A DNA stretch of 64,000 nt from Proteiniphilum saccharofermentans (GCF_900095135.1 NZ_LT605205.1:186001-250000); one strand, 5' to 3'. Shown: positions 18,856 through 27,875, numbered from the stretch's first letter. Program-made: numbers and translations. The notes: generated by a model not told the origin, from the letters alone.

Positions 18856-19282
18856 TGCCATAAAAAATAAGGAGATAACTTCTTAGAGAAATTGTGCGAT
18901 CATGTAGTCATTACTTATATAGCGTACTAACAGAATAGTTTCTCAAAATTAAAAAAACGTTTTTAACATAGGGTATTTCCTTTCTCATACGTCAAGTAAA
19001 TATAAAAAGGGATAAAAAGACTTTATCAAAGTTGCCCTTTGATGTTATTTGTTGTATGAAACGCGCATGATAATCATTATCACTAAAGTTAGACTTTTTC
19101 AATTGTTGTTGTACTATTTTTACGCTCAACATAGTCAAAACAAGTTTTGCCTCTGTACTCGCTTATCGAAATAGTTCTCGCTATGGCATAGTGTAAGCAA
19201 ACTTGTCCTTTGCTCATTTAGCTTAGCGAAAAAGTTCACACAAGTATATGATTAAAGCGAGTTGCCTCCGGCTAATACTTTT
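18856..19282. other. Gene-free region with degenerate dispersed repeats
   Basis: A 427-base AT-rich stretch between paralogue A and the IS4-type element. No gene is seen. Its right half (19087-19236) holds two copies of the dispersed repeat described separately. The rest shows no structure I can support. Confidence 0.5.
19087..19236 (-). repeat. Dispersed intergenic repeat, two adjacent degenerate copies
   Basis: Read on the minus strand, this contains AACTTTTTCGCTAAGC, then AAATGAGCAAAGGACAAGTT, TGCTTACACTATGCCATAGC and a second AACTATTTCGATAAGCGAGT. The first copy aligns with 53443-53510. The second aligns with the minus strand of 27395-27496 (ATACAGAAGAAAAACTTGTT region). It belongs to a repeat family of roughly 70 bases spread through gaps of this window. 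Confidence 0.6.
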
Positions 19283-19384
19283 ACTCATGTTTCGCACTTC
19301 CCTCAAACCATTGACAAAGAAATAGAAGGGAAATGCATTATTATCTATATCTCTGTACTATAACATTTTATATTTTACAATTTC

Positions 19385-20827
19385 TCAATCGTCCTTAACC
19401 ATCACCGAACAACACAGTGCAATGATCATGGATTCTGCTTTTGGATTGGCCAACATTTTTTCAAGTAAATCATCGGCATCCATCTCCAATACCTCGCATA
19501 CTGAGCAGGCTAACTCGATGAACAGCCCCCATAGCCGTCTGTCGAGTGTTTCCCTGAGCACATCGGCGTTCATTGACCGATAGAGTGCCCCTTTCGACTC
19601 GTAGTTATCGTACCGGAAACGCAGTGTCAATAACAGATAGGCTATCATGCTGATGGTCGTTTCTGCTACCTGGGCGTCAAAGTTACTGGATTGACATCTT
19701 CCCAGGTTCAACAATTGCTTCGATTCTCGATTGAACACCTCCACAACCCATCTTACCTGGTAATGCCTGATCAATCCCTTGAACGTCAGCTTCGTGTCCG
19801 TCGTCAACAAAACCTTCCATTTGTCATTTTTGCCCCGACGACTAAAGAAAAGGCAGATCTCAACACCTTGGTACAGCACTTTGGCCTGTTTGTACTGGTA
19901 ACCCAGGGAACGGCAGCGCCTGGCTTTGCCCAGCATGTTATTGATCTGGGCGTGGGTCAGGCTCTTACCCTGGTACTCAAACTTAGTCTTTGCAAACTTG
20001 TACATCCCGATCAGGTGAACTTCCTTGTCCTTCACACCCCGGATAGCCTGTATCAACGCATCGCAAGTAAACCAGCTGTCCACCAGGACGTAATCAACGC
20101 GAAGCCCGCGATAGATGGCCGTGAAAAACATCCGCAGGACCATCTGGATCTTGTTCGTGTCCACTTCTTCCACACGTTTAGCGGTATACGAGTCCTTGAT
20201 ACGCTTGCAACTGTATTGCTTGCGGATCTGCTTTTTGCTCATCCCAAAGGGGCGTTCCTGATTCTTCCCTTTCTCCCGGTGAAGACTGAAATCCAGTGGC
20301 ATGGAGGACTTGCCGTCCCAGTACATCATCACCAACAGCTTGAATCCAAGCACGTAGCTGTTTGTTACATGATCCCATACCTTCCCGATCTTCTCTATAC
20401 GCTTACCGGTTTTGGACAGGGTGGTGTCATCGAAGATCAGGTAACGGGATGAGGTATCATCTACATCACTATCTTTGGACGTCACCGTCAGAAAACGATG
20501 CACAAGATGCCACATAAGCATCCGCCAGCATATAAAGGGACTGTTCTTCAGGCGATAGAACACATCCTTGCCCATGGTGGAACCTTCACCTGTGGGGCTG
20601 TTCAGATAGGAGTTGACCGTCTTGTCTGAACTGACCACCATGGAGACCAGCAGGGCCAGGACCATTTTAAAATCATATCCCCGGGTCTTGAACCATTTGA
20701 ACTCAGAAAGACCTTCGCTTAGCTTCAACGCCTTGAAGCGGCTAAAAATATCTTCCGCGGAAACCCTGCCGGGGGTAAAGTCCGCTTTCAACTCTTGAAT
20801 CTTTTTAATATCTTTGTCCCGCAGCAT
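19385..20827 (-). CDS. IS4-family DDE transposase
   Basis: A 480-residue transposase, apparently intact. DDE residues can be placed: D133/D134 in LIFDDTTL, D250 in VLVDSWF, and E363 inside the IS4 signature Y-2-R-3-E-6-K (Y356, R359, E363, K370; YQVRWVVEVFNRESK). It catalyses cut-and-paste transposition through the element's inverted repeats. The start codon lies inside a hairpin (20821-20895) that would block translation from read-through transcripts, a known safeguard in several IS elements. Confidence 0.93.
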   Translation of the reverse strand: MLRDKDIKKIQELKADFTPGRVSAEDIFSRFKALKLSEGLSEFKWFKTRGYDFKMVLALLVSMVVSSDKTVNSYLNSPTGEGSTMGKDVFYRLKNSPFICWRMLMWHLVHRFLTVTSKDSDVDDTSSRYLIFDDTTLSKTGKRIEKIGKVWDHVTNSYVLGFKLLVMMYWDGKSSMPLDFSLHREKGKNQERPFGMSKKQIRKQYSCKRIKDSYTAKRVEEVDTNKIQMVLRMFFTAIYRGLRVDYVLVDSWFTCDALIQAIRGVKDKEVHLIGMYKFAKTKFEYQGKSLTHAQINNMLGKARRCRSLGYQYKQAKVLYQGVEICLFFSRRGKNDKWKVLLTTDTKLTFKGLIRHYQVRWVVEVFNRESKQLLNLGRCQSSNFDAQVAETTISMIAYLLLTLRFRYDNYESKGALYRSMNADVLRETLDRRLWGLFIELACSVCEVLEMDADDLLEKMLANPKAESMIIALCCSVMVKDD

Positions 20828-20895
20828 ATTTTAATGGTTTGGTTTCCATCGCTAAGATAATCATTTTTAATGATATATTAGCTAAAATATGCTGC
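20821..20895 (-). promoter_or_regulatory. Inverted repeat covering the transposase start codon
   Basis: GCAGCATATTTTA (20821-20833) and its exact reverse complement TAAAATATGCTGC (20883-20895) are separated by 49 bases. The transposase ATG (complement of 20825-20827) lies in one arm. In an mRNA started outside the element the arm would be sequestered. A transcript started inside the loop would lack the other arm and remain translatable. Confidence 0.6.
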
Positions 20896-20952
20896 TTTTT
20901 TTATCTCTTATCCTCTGATTATCAACTTCATTTTTAACTGCGAAACATCAGT

Positions 20953-21054
20953 TACTAATCTTAATCCCAGCACGTTGGTGTAAAAATCGAAGTTCTTTTT
21001 CGCGTTGTTGGAGATGGCGGTGATATGGCGCAGCCCCAGGATGTCATAGCTCAT
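20953..21054 (-). pseudogene. VOC/glyoxalase-family N-terminal remnant cut by the IS4 element
   Basis: Minus-strand translation gives 34 residues (MSYDILGLRHITAISNNAKK, then NFDFYTNVLGLRLV), the standard opening of a VOC/ring-cleaving dioxygenase-type protein with its first metal-site histidine region (LRHITAI). Coding then passes straight into the IS4 right inverted repeat at 20952. The remainder of the gene is not found on the other side of the element, so the 3' part is lost. Confidence 0.8.
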
Positions 21055-21226
21055 TTTATGCCTCTATTGGTTTTGTAATAAGCATATAGCAATCCCGGAA
21101 ACCGCTTTGTTCACTTGGTTGAAAGGGCCCCGGCTGAAGTGCGACGTGAAAGTACGCGGCATGCGTGGGAGTGTGTCGCGTATAGATTTTGCCGAGTAAA
21201 AACGCTTTTTTCCGAAGATATTATTG

Positions 21227-21234
21227 TAATTTTG
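21227..21234 (+). promoter_or_regulatory. -7 element upstream of second acidic paralogue
   Basis: TAATTTTG matches TAnnTTTG. Upstream words (AAAAACG, ATTATTG) parallel those at 17401. The 5' leader is longer here (about 110 bases) because a dispersed repeat (21245-21317) lies between promoter and gene. Confidence 0.6.
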
Positions 21235-21244
21235 TGTTCATTTA

Positions 21245-21317
21245 CATTAGACATTTTCTCGCGACGACATAAGCCAAGCTTGCTTGTCTTATGTTCATCG
21301 CTTAACGAAAACGTTGA
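21245..21317 (-). repeat. Dispersed intergenic repeat copy in the leader of paralogue B
   Basis: On the minus strand it reads CAACGTTTTCGTTAAGCGAT, then ACAAGCAAGCTTGGCT and GCGAGAAAATGTCT. It shares the TTAAGC start and the AAAATnGTCT end with 53443-53510. It shares the exact 15-mer CAAGCAAGCTTGGCT (complement of 21272-21286) with 22861-22875. Confidence 0.55.
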
Positions 21318-21350
21318 ATATCATTCTTCACCCAAATGCGATAATTTATT

Positions 21351-22775
21351 ATGAGTAAGAAGCAGAAGCAATCCCCACAAATCCTTTCTCCGGAAAATTA
21401 TATTCGTCAAAGAGCCCGTAATATTCCGATATTCAGATGCTTTGTCAATGAAGGCTGGGAAGAGGAAGGTCTCGCACATGTGACCATTGCCCGTAAGCAT
21501 GTCAATGGAAATATTACCTATTGTTCATACCTTGTCGACCTGAAATGTCTTGGGATAAAGGACACGTTATATGAATTCAATGTTCCGGAGTATGCGTTTG
21601 ATGAGTATAAGGGCAAATTGGAAACCGGTCTCGACATGCTCGAATGTGAATACAATCTGGTCCATAACATCATCCATGCCGGTTGGGAATATGCTGAAGA
21701 TATCGGGTTTGAACCCCATAAGGACTTTCTGTCCACTACGCAATACATGCTTGAAGAGGACAGCGACGAGATTCCCTTGATCGATATACATTGTGGTGGT
21801 GAGAATGGGAAACCCCTGTTCGTGCAAGGTCCTTTTGAGGATGAGACAATGGTCAGGATGATTATGCACAGGCTGGAAAAGCAGCTTGGTGCCGGTAATT
21901 ATGATTATATATTAGGACTGGATGATTCGTTTTATGACTCTTACGGTGATGAAGAGGATGAAGACGGCGATATCCGGGATGAAGAGGATGATTTTCTGGA
22001 TGAATATTCCGGGAACAGTTATGAGGAAAATGCGGCGATTTTTCTGGAGTTAACCCAACACCTGGAAAATACCGGCCCGGAAGAGGGAATATTTGAGAGT
22101 GACCGGGACGATGAAGATCCGTATGAAGAGGAGGACTTTAGAAGAATTGGGGCGCTCACGGATCTGTTGTACGGAGATCTCACAGACTTTAAGGAGGTAA
22201 ACAGGTGGGTCACGAAATGGAGTAAAGAAGCGCGTGATTATACCATTACCAATGACGCTTACTGGCAGATGCTTGGCTTACAGAATGAGAATGATATTAC
22301 GTATGAAGATTTGTCGTATCTGACCAAGGAAAATGACGAAGCGAAGCTGGGTGAATATATCCGCGGGCGTTGGGGAGAACTCCCTTATACCCTGTTTCTT
22401 GAAATACACTCTCTGGATGATGAGGAAGAGAGGAGAGTGAGGATAGCCGGGGCGCTGAAACAATATCCGGACTATGCCCTTTTCAAATCGGAAGAGAAGG
22501 TGATTAAAATTCTGGATAAAAAGCTGAAAAAAACGGAGCTTTCATTCAAATCGCTGTTTGGGGAAAGAGCCGAAATTACCCCGTATGAGTATATGAATTT
22601 GCAGATGGAAAGGCTTCACTACTTTATGTCGACCTCCGATTTGGCAGGCATAGAGGCTTTATACCTGTTCAATGATCCCGAAATATATGCCGAGTACGAA
22701 CAGGTTGCCCTGTTCCTTTCCATATTGTATGCCACAAGAATTTCCATGTTGAGGATATTCCTTCTGAAGTCCTGA
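21351..22775 (+). CDS. Acidic conserved protein of unknown function, paralogue B
   Basis: 474 residues, no signal peptide or membrane segment. It is collinear with the protein at 17449 along its whole length: nearly the same N-terminal 185 residues, a longer and more acidic linker (about 200-265; DEEDEDGDIRDEEDDFLDEY), and the same C-terminal helical part including KILDKKLKKTELSFKSLFGE. The shared promoter region and gene body point to a tandem duplication later interrupted by the IS4 element and VOC remnant. Function unknown; no catalytic residues stand out. The linker is the least conserved part. Confidence 0.75.
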   Translation: MSKKQKQSPQILSPENYIRQRARNIPIFRCFVNEGWEEEGLAHVTIARKHVNGNITYCSYLVDLKCLGIKDTLYEFNVPEYAFDEYKGKLETGLDMLECEYNLVHNIIHAGWEYAEDIGFEPHKDFLSTTQYMLEEDSDEIPLIDIHCGGENGKPLFVQGPFEDETMVRMIMHRLEKQLGAGNYDYILGLDDSFYDSYGDEEDEDGDIRDEEDDFLDEYSGNSYEENAAIFLELTQHLENTGPEEGIFESDRDDEDPYEEEDFRRIGALTDLLYGDLTDFKEVNRWVTKWSKEARDYTITNDAYWQMLGLQNENDITYEDLSYLTKENDEAKLGEYIRGRWGELPYTLFLEIHSLDDEEERRVRIAGALKQYPDYALFKSEEKVIKILDKKLKKTELSFKSLFGERAEITPYEYMNLQMERLHYFMSTSDLAGIEALYLFNDPEIYAEYEQVALFLSILYATRISMLRIFLLKS

Positions 22776-22807
22776 TTCTCTTGATTTTTATTTGCTCGTG
22801 TATAAAA

Positions 22808-22905
22808 TCTCGACTTTTTTACCTAAGTTTGCAGAATGTAAGATGCGCCTCGGGCCGGCTCAAGCAAGCTTGGCTAACCTCTCGGCTTTCATTACATCTG
22901 CCCCG
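22808..22905 (+). repeat. Promoter-bearing dispersed repeat, copy 1
   Basis: It aligns with 50721-50815: both have CTCG(A/G)CTTT, then a TAnnTTTGC-like word, GATGCGCCTCGG, AAGCAAGCTTGGCT, CTCGGCTTTCA and a second TAnnTnTGCCCC. Here the second -7-like word is TACATCTG (22893-22900), one base off consensus, which may weaken it. It precedes the S9 pseudogene. Confidence 0.65.
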
Positions 22906-22992
22906 AGATTCAGCAACGAGAATCGTCTGATTTTAATGACGGAATATTGCCCGCGATGCCGGATCTGTATTCAATACACAAATTTTAAATTT

Positions 22993-23906
22993 ATGAACGT
23001 TATAAAACAAGTTGGCGTGTTACTCGCCATCGTCTTAGTAACTATGAGTGTAAAAGCACAAAGCATTGCCGGAGATTGAAAAGGCACCCTTTCGGTGCAG
23101 GGGGTCGACTTGGAACTGGTGTTCCATCTTGTAGGGGAGAACGGGAGTCTTACCGGTACCATGGATGTGCCCATGCAGGGCGCGACCGGTATCCCCGTGG
23201 ATGTAATCGAGCAAACCGGGAACGAGTTAAAGCTGGGTGTGTCGGCAGCACAAATTACCTATAAAGGCATGCTCCAGGGCGATAGCATCACCGGGAACTA
23301 CGAGCAGGCGGGGATGACCCTTCCCCTTACCTTGAAGCGGTTCGAGAGCAAATTGCCGGGTAATCCCGAACTGGTGTCGTCTGATGAAGAACTGCAGGCG
23401 TTGATCGCCCACGATGAAGGCGATTACACGTACAGCGTGGCCGATTATTTTGCGCGGCCCAATGCGTCCTCCTTCCAGTTGTCACCCAACGGCAAGTACC
23501 TCTCCTACATGGAAAAGGAAGGGCTCAAGAACCACGTCTATACCAAAGAGCTGGCTACCGGTGAAGTGGTACGTGCCATCGAAGAGAAAGAGGAACCGAT
23601 TAAAGGGTATGGCTGGGTTAATGACGATCGCCTGTTCTACGCGATGGACCACGGGGGCAACGAGAACTACCATATCTACGCGGCCAATATCGACGGGAGC
23701 AACGCGCTCGATCTTACCCCGTTTGATGGGGTCAGGGCCGGCATTATCTCGCTCTTGAAAGAACAGAAGGATTACATCATCATCTCCATGAACAAGGATA
23801 ACCCGCAGATTTTCGAGCCGTATAAATTGAACGTGGTGACCGGTGAACTCGAAAAACTCTACGAGAACAGCGACCCGGCCAACCCCATTCAAGGGTATGA
23901 TTTTGA
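22993..23906 (+). pseudogene. S9 peptidase pseudogene: premature stop and 3' truncation by an IS
   Basis: This matches the N-terminal 300 or so residues of the intact S9 peptidase at 28325 (same signal peptide pattern, same lipocalin-like domain, same start of the beta-propeller). Two lesions are seen. First, codon 29 is TGA (23077-23079) where the intact copy has TGG in GDWKGTL. Second, the reading frame stops matching after GYDFD, exactly at the left inverted repeat of an IS1634-like element (23907). The catalytic domain is absent, so no peptidase can be made. Between the lesions the frame is otherwise open, which suggests recent decay. Its codon usage is visibly more G/C-rich than that of the intact copy. 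Confidence 0.88.
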
Positions 23907-25617
23907 CCCAACTTTCACCCTCAAAATTATTTTTGATAAAAAATGAGCCTGTTTTATGCTCCTTTGATGTGATAGCCATTTGATATTCAGCGATCGTATT
24001 TTTCGGAAGTATGTCAAATCCGGATTGTAGGACACTTTTGAATGCAAGTCTTGTTGTATTTTTGTCTCATGCACGTGAATGTACAACTACGTTTCAATTC
24101 CGCCACGGGACAGGAAGCTCCTTACTATCGACTGAAGGAGTCTTATCGAGATGTGCGCGGACACGTGCATTCCCTGATTGTACTGAATATCGGTTTTGAA
24201 CCATGCCTGAAGCCTCTCCAGGTCAAACGTATTGCACGTGCCTTGACTATGCGTTTTCAACACCGGCATCATGGATCTCTTTTCCCGGAAAATAAGGATG
24301 GACTTTCTCACGAAGAGCGCCTCTTTGCCGAACGATACTGGCAACGCATGCTTGCCAAAGGACGGATAACCTGTTCAATATAGATAATCGTATCGTGCTT
24401 TTTGACCTGACCAACTTCTATTTTGAAGGCCGTAAAGCAGGAAGTCGCAAAGCGCGTTTCGGACGCAGCAAGGAGAAGCGCAACGACTGTCGATTACTGG
24501 TATTGGCCTTGTGCATAAACAGGGAGGGATTTATCCGTTATTCCTCTATTCTTGCAGGCAATACCTCAGACCCCAAATCACTTCCCGGTATGATTGACAA
24601 GTTGGCTGTCAAAACCTCCGTCACCAGTAAAAAGACCTTGGTTGTAATCGATGCAGGCATCTCCACCGAAGAGAACCTGCAAGGCATAAAAGAAAAAGGA
24701 TACAATTATCTTTGCGTATCCCGCACACGGTTAAAAGACTACAGCCTCTCGAAGGATCACCGGACGGTAACCGTACATGACACCAGAAAACAGGAGATTA
24801 CCTTGCGGGAAGTGCAGACCCGGCCTGAAGAGGATTATTATCTGGAGATCACCTCTCCCTCAAAAGCAATGACGGAAGCCTCCATGAACCGTCAATGGAA
24901 AGAACGCTTTGAAGGTGAGATGGAGAAAATCAACGAGGCCATTACAAGGAAAGGAGGTACCAAACGTTACGAAAAAGTAGTTGAACGAGTCGGCAGAGCC
25001 ATTGAGCGTTATCCCTCCATCGCGCGACATTATCAAATAACGTACCTGTGCAATGAGAGGAAACCAGCTGAAATGCAAAAAGTAAACTGGACGATCAAGG
25101 ATATTACCGCAATAGACAAAAACACGGGAGTCTATTTCCTGAGAACCAACGTACGGACTTTTGGCGAACAGACGACCTGGGAGTATTATAATTTGATTCG
25201 TGAGATAGAATGCACCAACCGGCAGCTAAAAACGGATCTCAATCTACGACCCATCTATCATCAAAAGGATGAACGCAGTGATGCGCATTTATTCTTCGGA
25301 CTACTTTCTTATTGGATTGTCAATACGATACGCTTTCAACTCAAGCAATCGGGAGAAAACGCTTATTGGACAGAGATTGTTCGCCGCATGTCTACGCAGA
25401 AATTGGTGACTACAGAAGCCGTCAATGCCCTGGGTGAGAAGGTGGAACTGAGACAATGCAGTCGGCCGACAAAGCAAGCGGAGAGGATATACTCCATCCT
25501 AAAGATGAAACAGGCGCCGTTCAAGAAAATAAAAATATGTAGGTCACAGTCACCGCCAAGGGGATCGTCCTGACTCATTCTGGACAGGATTGCGTGGAAA
25601 TGTAAGTGAAAGTTGGG
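23907..25617 (+). mobile_element. IS1634-like insertion sequence, defective
   Basis: About 1.71 kb bounded by perfect 12-base inverted repeats CCCAACTTTCAC (23907-23918) and GTGAAAGTTGGG (25606-25617). The transposase is split into two frames. No matching short duplication is seen at the two flanks, and different truncated genes lie on each side (S9 pseudogene left, CAZyme-like remnant right). This fits an IS-mediated deletion of the DNA between them. Confidence 0.8.
24042..25573 (+). pseudogene. IS1634-like transposase, frameshifted
   Basis: The first part (24042-24383, 113 residues) has the family's usual opening (QLRFNSATGQEAPYYRLKES, VLNIGFEP). Around 24360-24380 the frame changes; the second frame is open from at least 24362 (DNLFNIDNRIVLFDLTNFYFEG in two overlapping pieces) to the stop at 25573. 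It holds the DDE-type residues VVIDAGIS and IREIECTNRQLK. In relatives the N-terminal segment is followed by roughly 200 more residues before the LFDLTN motif, so an internal deletion as well as a frameshift is likely (inference). The element is probably not self-mobile. Confidence 0.8.
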
Positions 25618-25890
25618 TTAAGACGGCCTGACGGAAGAGACTGGGACGGAATCATGCATGTGAATCCTGCTTTGAAGGAAAAAGCGTTTGTCTTGGTTTA
25701 TAATCCTTTAAATGAGCCTGTCGAAAAAGAAATCTCCATCCCGTTGTATTATACAGGCTTGACGGAGAGTGCCGTCATAAAGGAAAAAGGTGTATCAAAA
25801 GGGAAAAAATATAAATTGAACAGAGATTATTCTGTCACTTTAAAAATTTCCATTCCTGCAGACGGGTACAACTGGTATGTGGTAGAATGA
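25618..25890 (+). pseudogene. C-terminal remnant of a larger, probably carbohydrate-active protein
   Basis: About 90 in-frame residues starting at the right end of the IS1634-like element: DGRDWDGIMHVNPALKEKAF, then LVYNPLNEPVEKEISIPLYY and a beta-sandwich tail ending GYNWYVVE. The phrase MHVNPxLKEKxFxLVYNPL occurs at the C-terminus of large secreted glycosidase-like proteins of Bacteroidetes (recollection, family not named). The 5' part is missing. There is no start of its own; the first ATG-like codon lies inside the IS end. Confidence 0.6.
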
Positions 25891-26037
25891 CTTCGATGGT
25901 CATATTTGTTCTGCAGATTAAGAATGCGTGTGACTTTAATGGATATTCTTTTATTGGAAATTGCATGTAAATACCTCTTATGTTGTATATTTAGGACAAA
26001 AACGTAAGATATTGTAATATATTGCCTCAGTTATAGG

Positions 26038-26065
26038 TTGCGTGAAATAATTTTTATTACATTTG
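26038..26065 (+). promoter_or_regulatory. Promoter of the Gfo/Idh/MocA gene
   Basis: TTG at 26038-26040 and TACATTTG at 26058-26065 with a 17-base spacer fit the Bacteroidetes -33/-7 pattern, 66 bases before the ATG. Confidence 0.65.
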
Positions 26066-26130
26066 CCTGTGTGTAAGCACTCAAAAGGTCGGGAAATTGC
26101 TTTCCGAGCTGATCAATATTTCACAATTTT

Positions 26131-27273
26131 ATGAAACGTCTAAAGGTGTATTATATGAAATTTCCTATTTTATTAATAAGCCTTATCATTTTTGCCGGCC
26201 TATTTGTTAAGCAACTCATTGATACGCCGCCATCGAGTAATCCTGTTCGGATCGGAATTGACGGCCTGTCGCATGATCATGTACACGGCCTTTTGAATCG
26301 ATATAAGGAACGTACCGATATCCTTATTGTCGGTATTGCTGAATCCAATAAGAAAAGAGCACAGGCCCTTTCGGTTCAGTATGGATTTGATATGGGCATA
26401 GTGTACGATGACCTGGCTACAATGGTTGAAGAGACCCAACCGGAAGGAGTGGTCGCTTTTAATTCGATTTATGATCATTTAAGCACCGTAGAGGTATGTG
26501 CACCGAGAGGAATCCATGTAATGGTAGAGAAACCGCTGGCAGTGAGTACCGAACACGCTGAAGAAATGAAAAAACTGGCCCGGGAAAATAATATTCACCT
26601 TTTGACCAACTACGAGACAACATGGTATCCAGCTCATTACAAGGCTTTCGAAATGGCTGTCCTGAAGCAGGAAATCGGAGATATTAATAAAGTCATTATC
26701 AATGACGGACATAAAGGGCCTGTGGAGATCGGATGCTCTCCCGAATTTTTGGAGTGGCTTACTGATCCTGTCCAGAATGGAGGAGGGGCGGTAACCGATT
26801 TTGGCTGTTACGGAGCCAACCTGATGACCTGGATTATGCAGAATGAGGAACCTGAAACTGTTACGGCAATACTACAGACGATCAAGCCGGAGGTTTATCC
26901 CGAAGTAGATGACCAGGCAACCATTATTCTGACTTATCCGCACGCACAGGCCGTGATTCAAGGATCGTGGAACTGGCCTATAGACAGGAAAGACCTCTCT
27001 ATTTACGGAGAGGATGGGTATGTAAGTGTGCTCAATAGCCATGATCTGGAATACCGTTTAGCGCGTTCTACTCCAAAGCGCGAAGAAAAAGTAACCGAAT
27101 CTCCTTTGGAAGCAAAAGAGCCATTTAACTATTTCGCAAATGTGATCAGGGGAGATGTCAAAGTGAAAGTCACAGACCTTTCTTCTTTGGAAAACAACCT
27201 GATTGTCGTGAAAATATTGGACGCGGCGAAACAAAGTGCTGCAGAGGGGAGAACAGTTCAGTTTACAAAGTAA
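26131..27273 (+). CDS. Gfo/Idh/MocA-family oxidoreductase, membrane-anchored or secreted
   Basis: 380 residues. An N-terminal hydrophobic segment (about 10-26, FPILLISLIIFAGLFV) acts as signal anchor or signal peptide. A Rossmann domain follows (RIGIDGLSHDHVHGLLNRY) with the family's catalytic lysine in VMVEKPLAV (about residue 135), then a C-terminal alpha/beta dimerisation domain (WLTDPVQNGGGAVTDFGCYG). These NAD(P)-dependent enzymes act on sugars or sugar derivatives. Substrate cannot be inferred. It has its own promoter and converges on the cupin gene. An internal ATG at 26155 is an alternative start. Confidence 0.88.
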   Translation: MKRLKVYYMKFPILLISLIIFAGLFVKQLIDTPPSSNPVRIGIDGLSHDHVHGLLNRYKERTDILIVGIAESNKKRAQALSVQYGFDMGIVYDDLATMVEETQPEGVVAFNSIYDHLSTVEVCAPRGIHVMVEKPLAVSTEHAEEMKKLARENNIHLLTNYETTWYPAHYKAFEMAVLKQEIGDINKVIINDGHKGPVEIGCSPEFLEWLTDPVQNGGGAVTDFGCYGANLMTWIMQNEEPETVTAILQTIKPEVYPEVDDQATIILTYPHAQAVIQGSWNWPIDRKDLSIYGEDGYVSVLNSHDLEYRLARSTPKREEKVTESPLEAKEPFNYFANVIRGDVKVKVTDLSSLENNLIVVKILDAAKQSAAEGRTVQFTK

Positions 27274-27331
27274 TTCTTACGCAGGGTGACATCGTTTCTT
27301 TAAGAATTTGAATACTCAGGAAAACAGTTCT

Positions 27332-27371
27332 CCATACGACAATATTTATTTTTAATAGTAAGGTCGTATGG
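27332..27371. terminator. Perfect 9-base inverted repeat between convergent genes
   Basis: CCATACGAC (27332-27340) and GTCGTATGG (27363-27371) are separated by an AT-rich 22-base loop. They lie between the oxidoreductase (plus) and cupin (minus) genes. The place fits a bidirectional terminator, though the loop is long and no T-run follows. Confidence 0.4.
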
Positions 27372-27394
27372 AACTCCCATATTGTCATGTTCAC

Positions 27395-27496
27395 TGAAGT
27401 TAGTCGTTTTGAGTCGCCTTCGCTTCTCGATTTTCAATTCTACCTCAACAGAGGAAAACAAGTTTTTCTTCTGTATTCGCTTACCGAAAACGTTCC
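27395..27496 (-). repeat. Dispersed intergenic repeat copy
   Basis: On the minus strand: AACGTTTTCGGTAAGCGAAT, then ACAGAAGAAAAACTTGTTTT. It aligns with the second copy in 19087-19236. The 17-mer CGCTTAnCGAAAACGTT (27478-27494) is also present at 21299-21315. Confidence 0.55.
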
Positions 27497-27523
27497 CGGG
27501 TGAGAACGGTTATCATACTCGTT

Positions 27524-27874
27524 TCAGGCTAAGTGGATAAAAATTGATGTACGTTCCTTTTTCTCTAAATTTTTAGTACGGTGTCCTTTACCGGTTGTAT
27601 CTTCCACCAAAAGAATTTCGCCAGTTTGAAATTGACGTACCTCTCCCAATGATGTTTCGATTTCCACTCCGCCGTCTAACAAAACAATATACTGGCGTTG
27701 CGGAGCGTGATGGAAATCATAGTCGTAATCGGGTGGGACTGTTCTGAATTGCAGAGATTTCACTTCGATATTTTCAGACAGGCGTCCAATTTCACCACGG
27801 TCGAACAAGTCTATTTCGATATCCTCAAACCGGGAGTCTCCGTTAGTATCGGTATAAATGCGGGTTACTTTCAT
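27524..27874 (-). CDS. Small cupin-domain protein
   Basis: A 116-residue single-domain cupin. Motif 1 region: YDFHHAPQRQYIVLLDGGVE (about 51-70), with the histidines and glutamate/glutamine of the metal site. Motif 2 region: GEILLVEDTTGKGHRTKN (about 86-103). Cupins of this size are usually metal-binding or sugar/acid-binding proteins of varied function. It starts 1 base after the carboxylesterase remnant on the same strand, so it was probably co-transcribed with it. No signal peptide. Confidence 0.8.
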   Translation of the reverse strand: MKVTRIYTDTNGDSRFEDIEIDLFDRGEIGRLSENIEVKSLQFRTVPPDYDYDFHHAPQRQYIVLLDGGVEIETSLGEVRQFQTGEILLVEDTTGKGHRTKNLEKKERTSIFIHLA

Positions 27875-27875
27875 A

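Larger units (their letters stand above)
19283..20952 (-). mobile_element. IS4-family insertion sequence
   Basis: About 1.67 kb bounded by imperfect 17-base inverted repeats ACTCATGTTTCGCACTT (19283-19299) and AACTGCGAAACATCAGT (20936-20952), which match at 15 of 17 positions. It carries one full-length transposase gene on the minus strand. The right end abuts, codon for codon, a truncated VOC/glyoxalase reading frame. No target-site duplication is visible at the two flanks, and the rest of the VOC gene is absent on the left side. This suggests a deletion or rearrangement after insertion. Confidence 0.8.

Noticed and set aside
19691-20452. 253-residue plus-strand frame
   Set aside because: Antisense to the IS4 transposase, which has clear DDE and Y-R-E-K motifs; no motif of its own.
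21115-21354. 79-residue frame before paralogue B
   Set aside because: Spans the promoter and a dispersed repeat, and overlaps the start of paralogue B; composition looks random.
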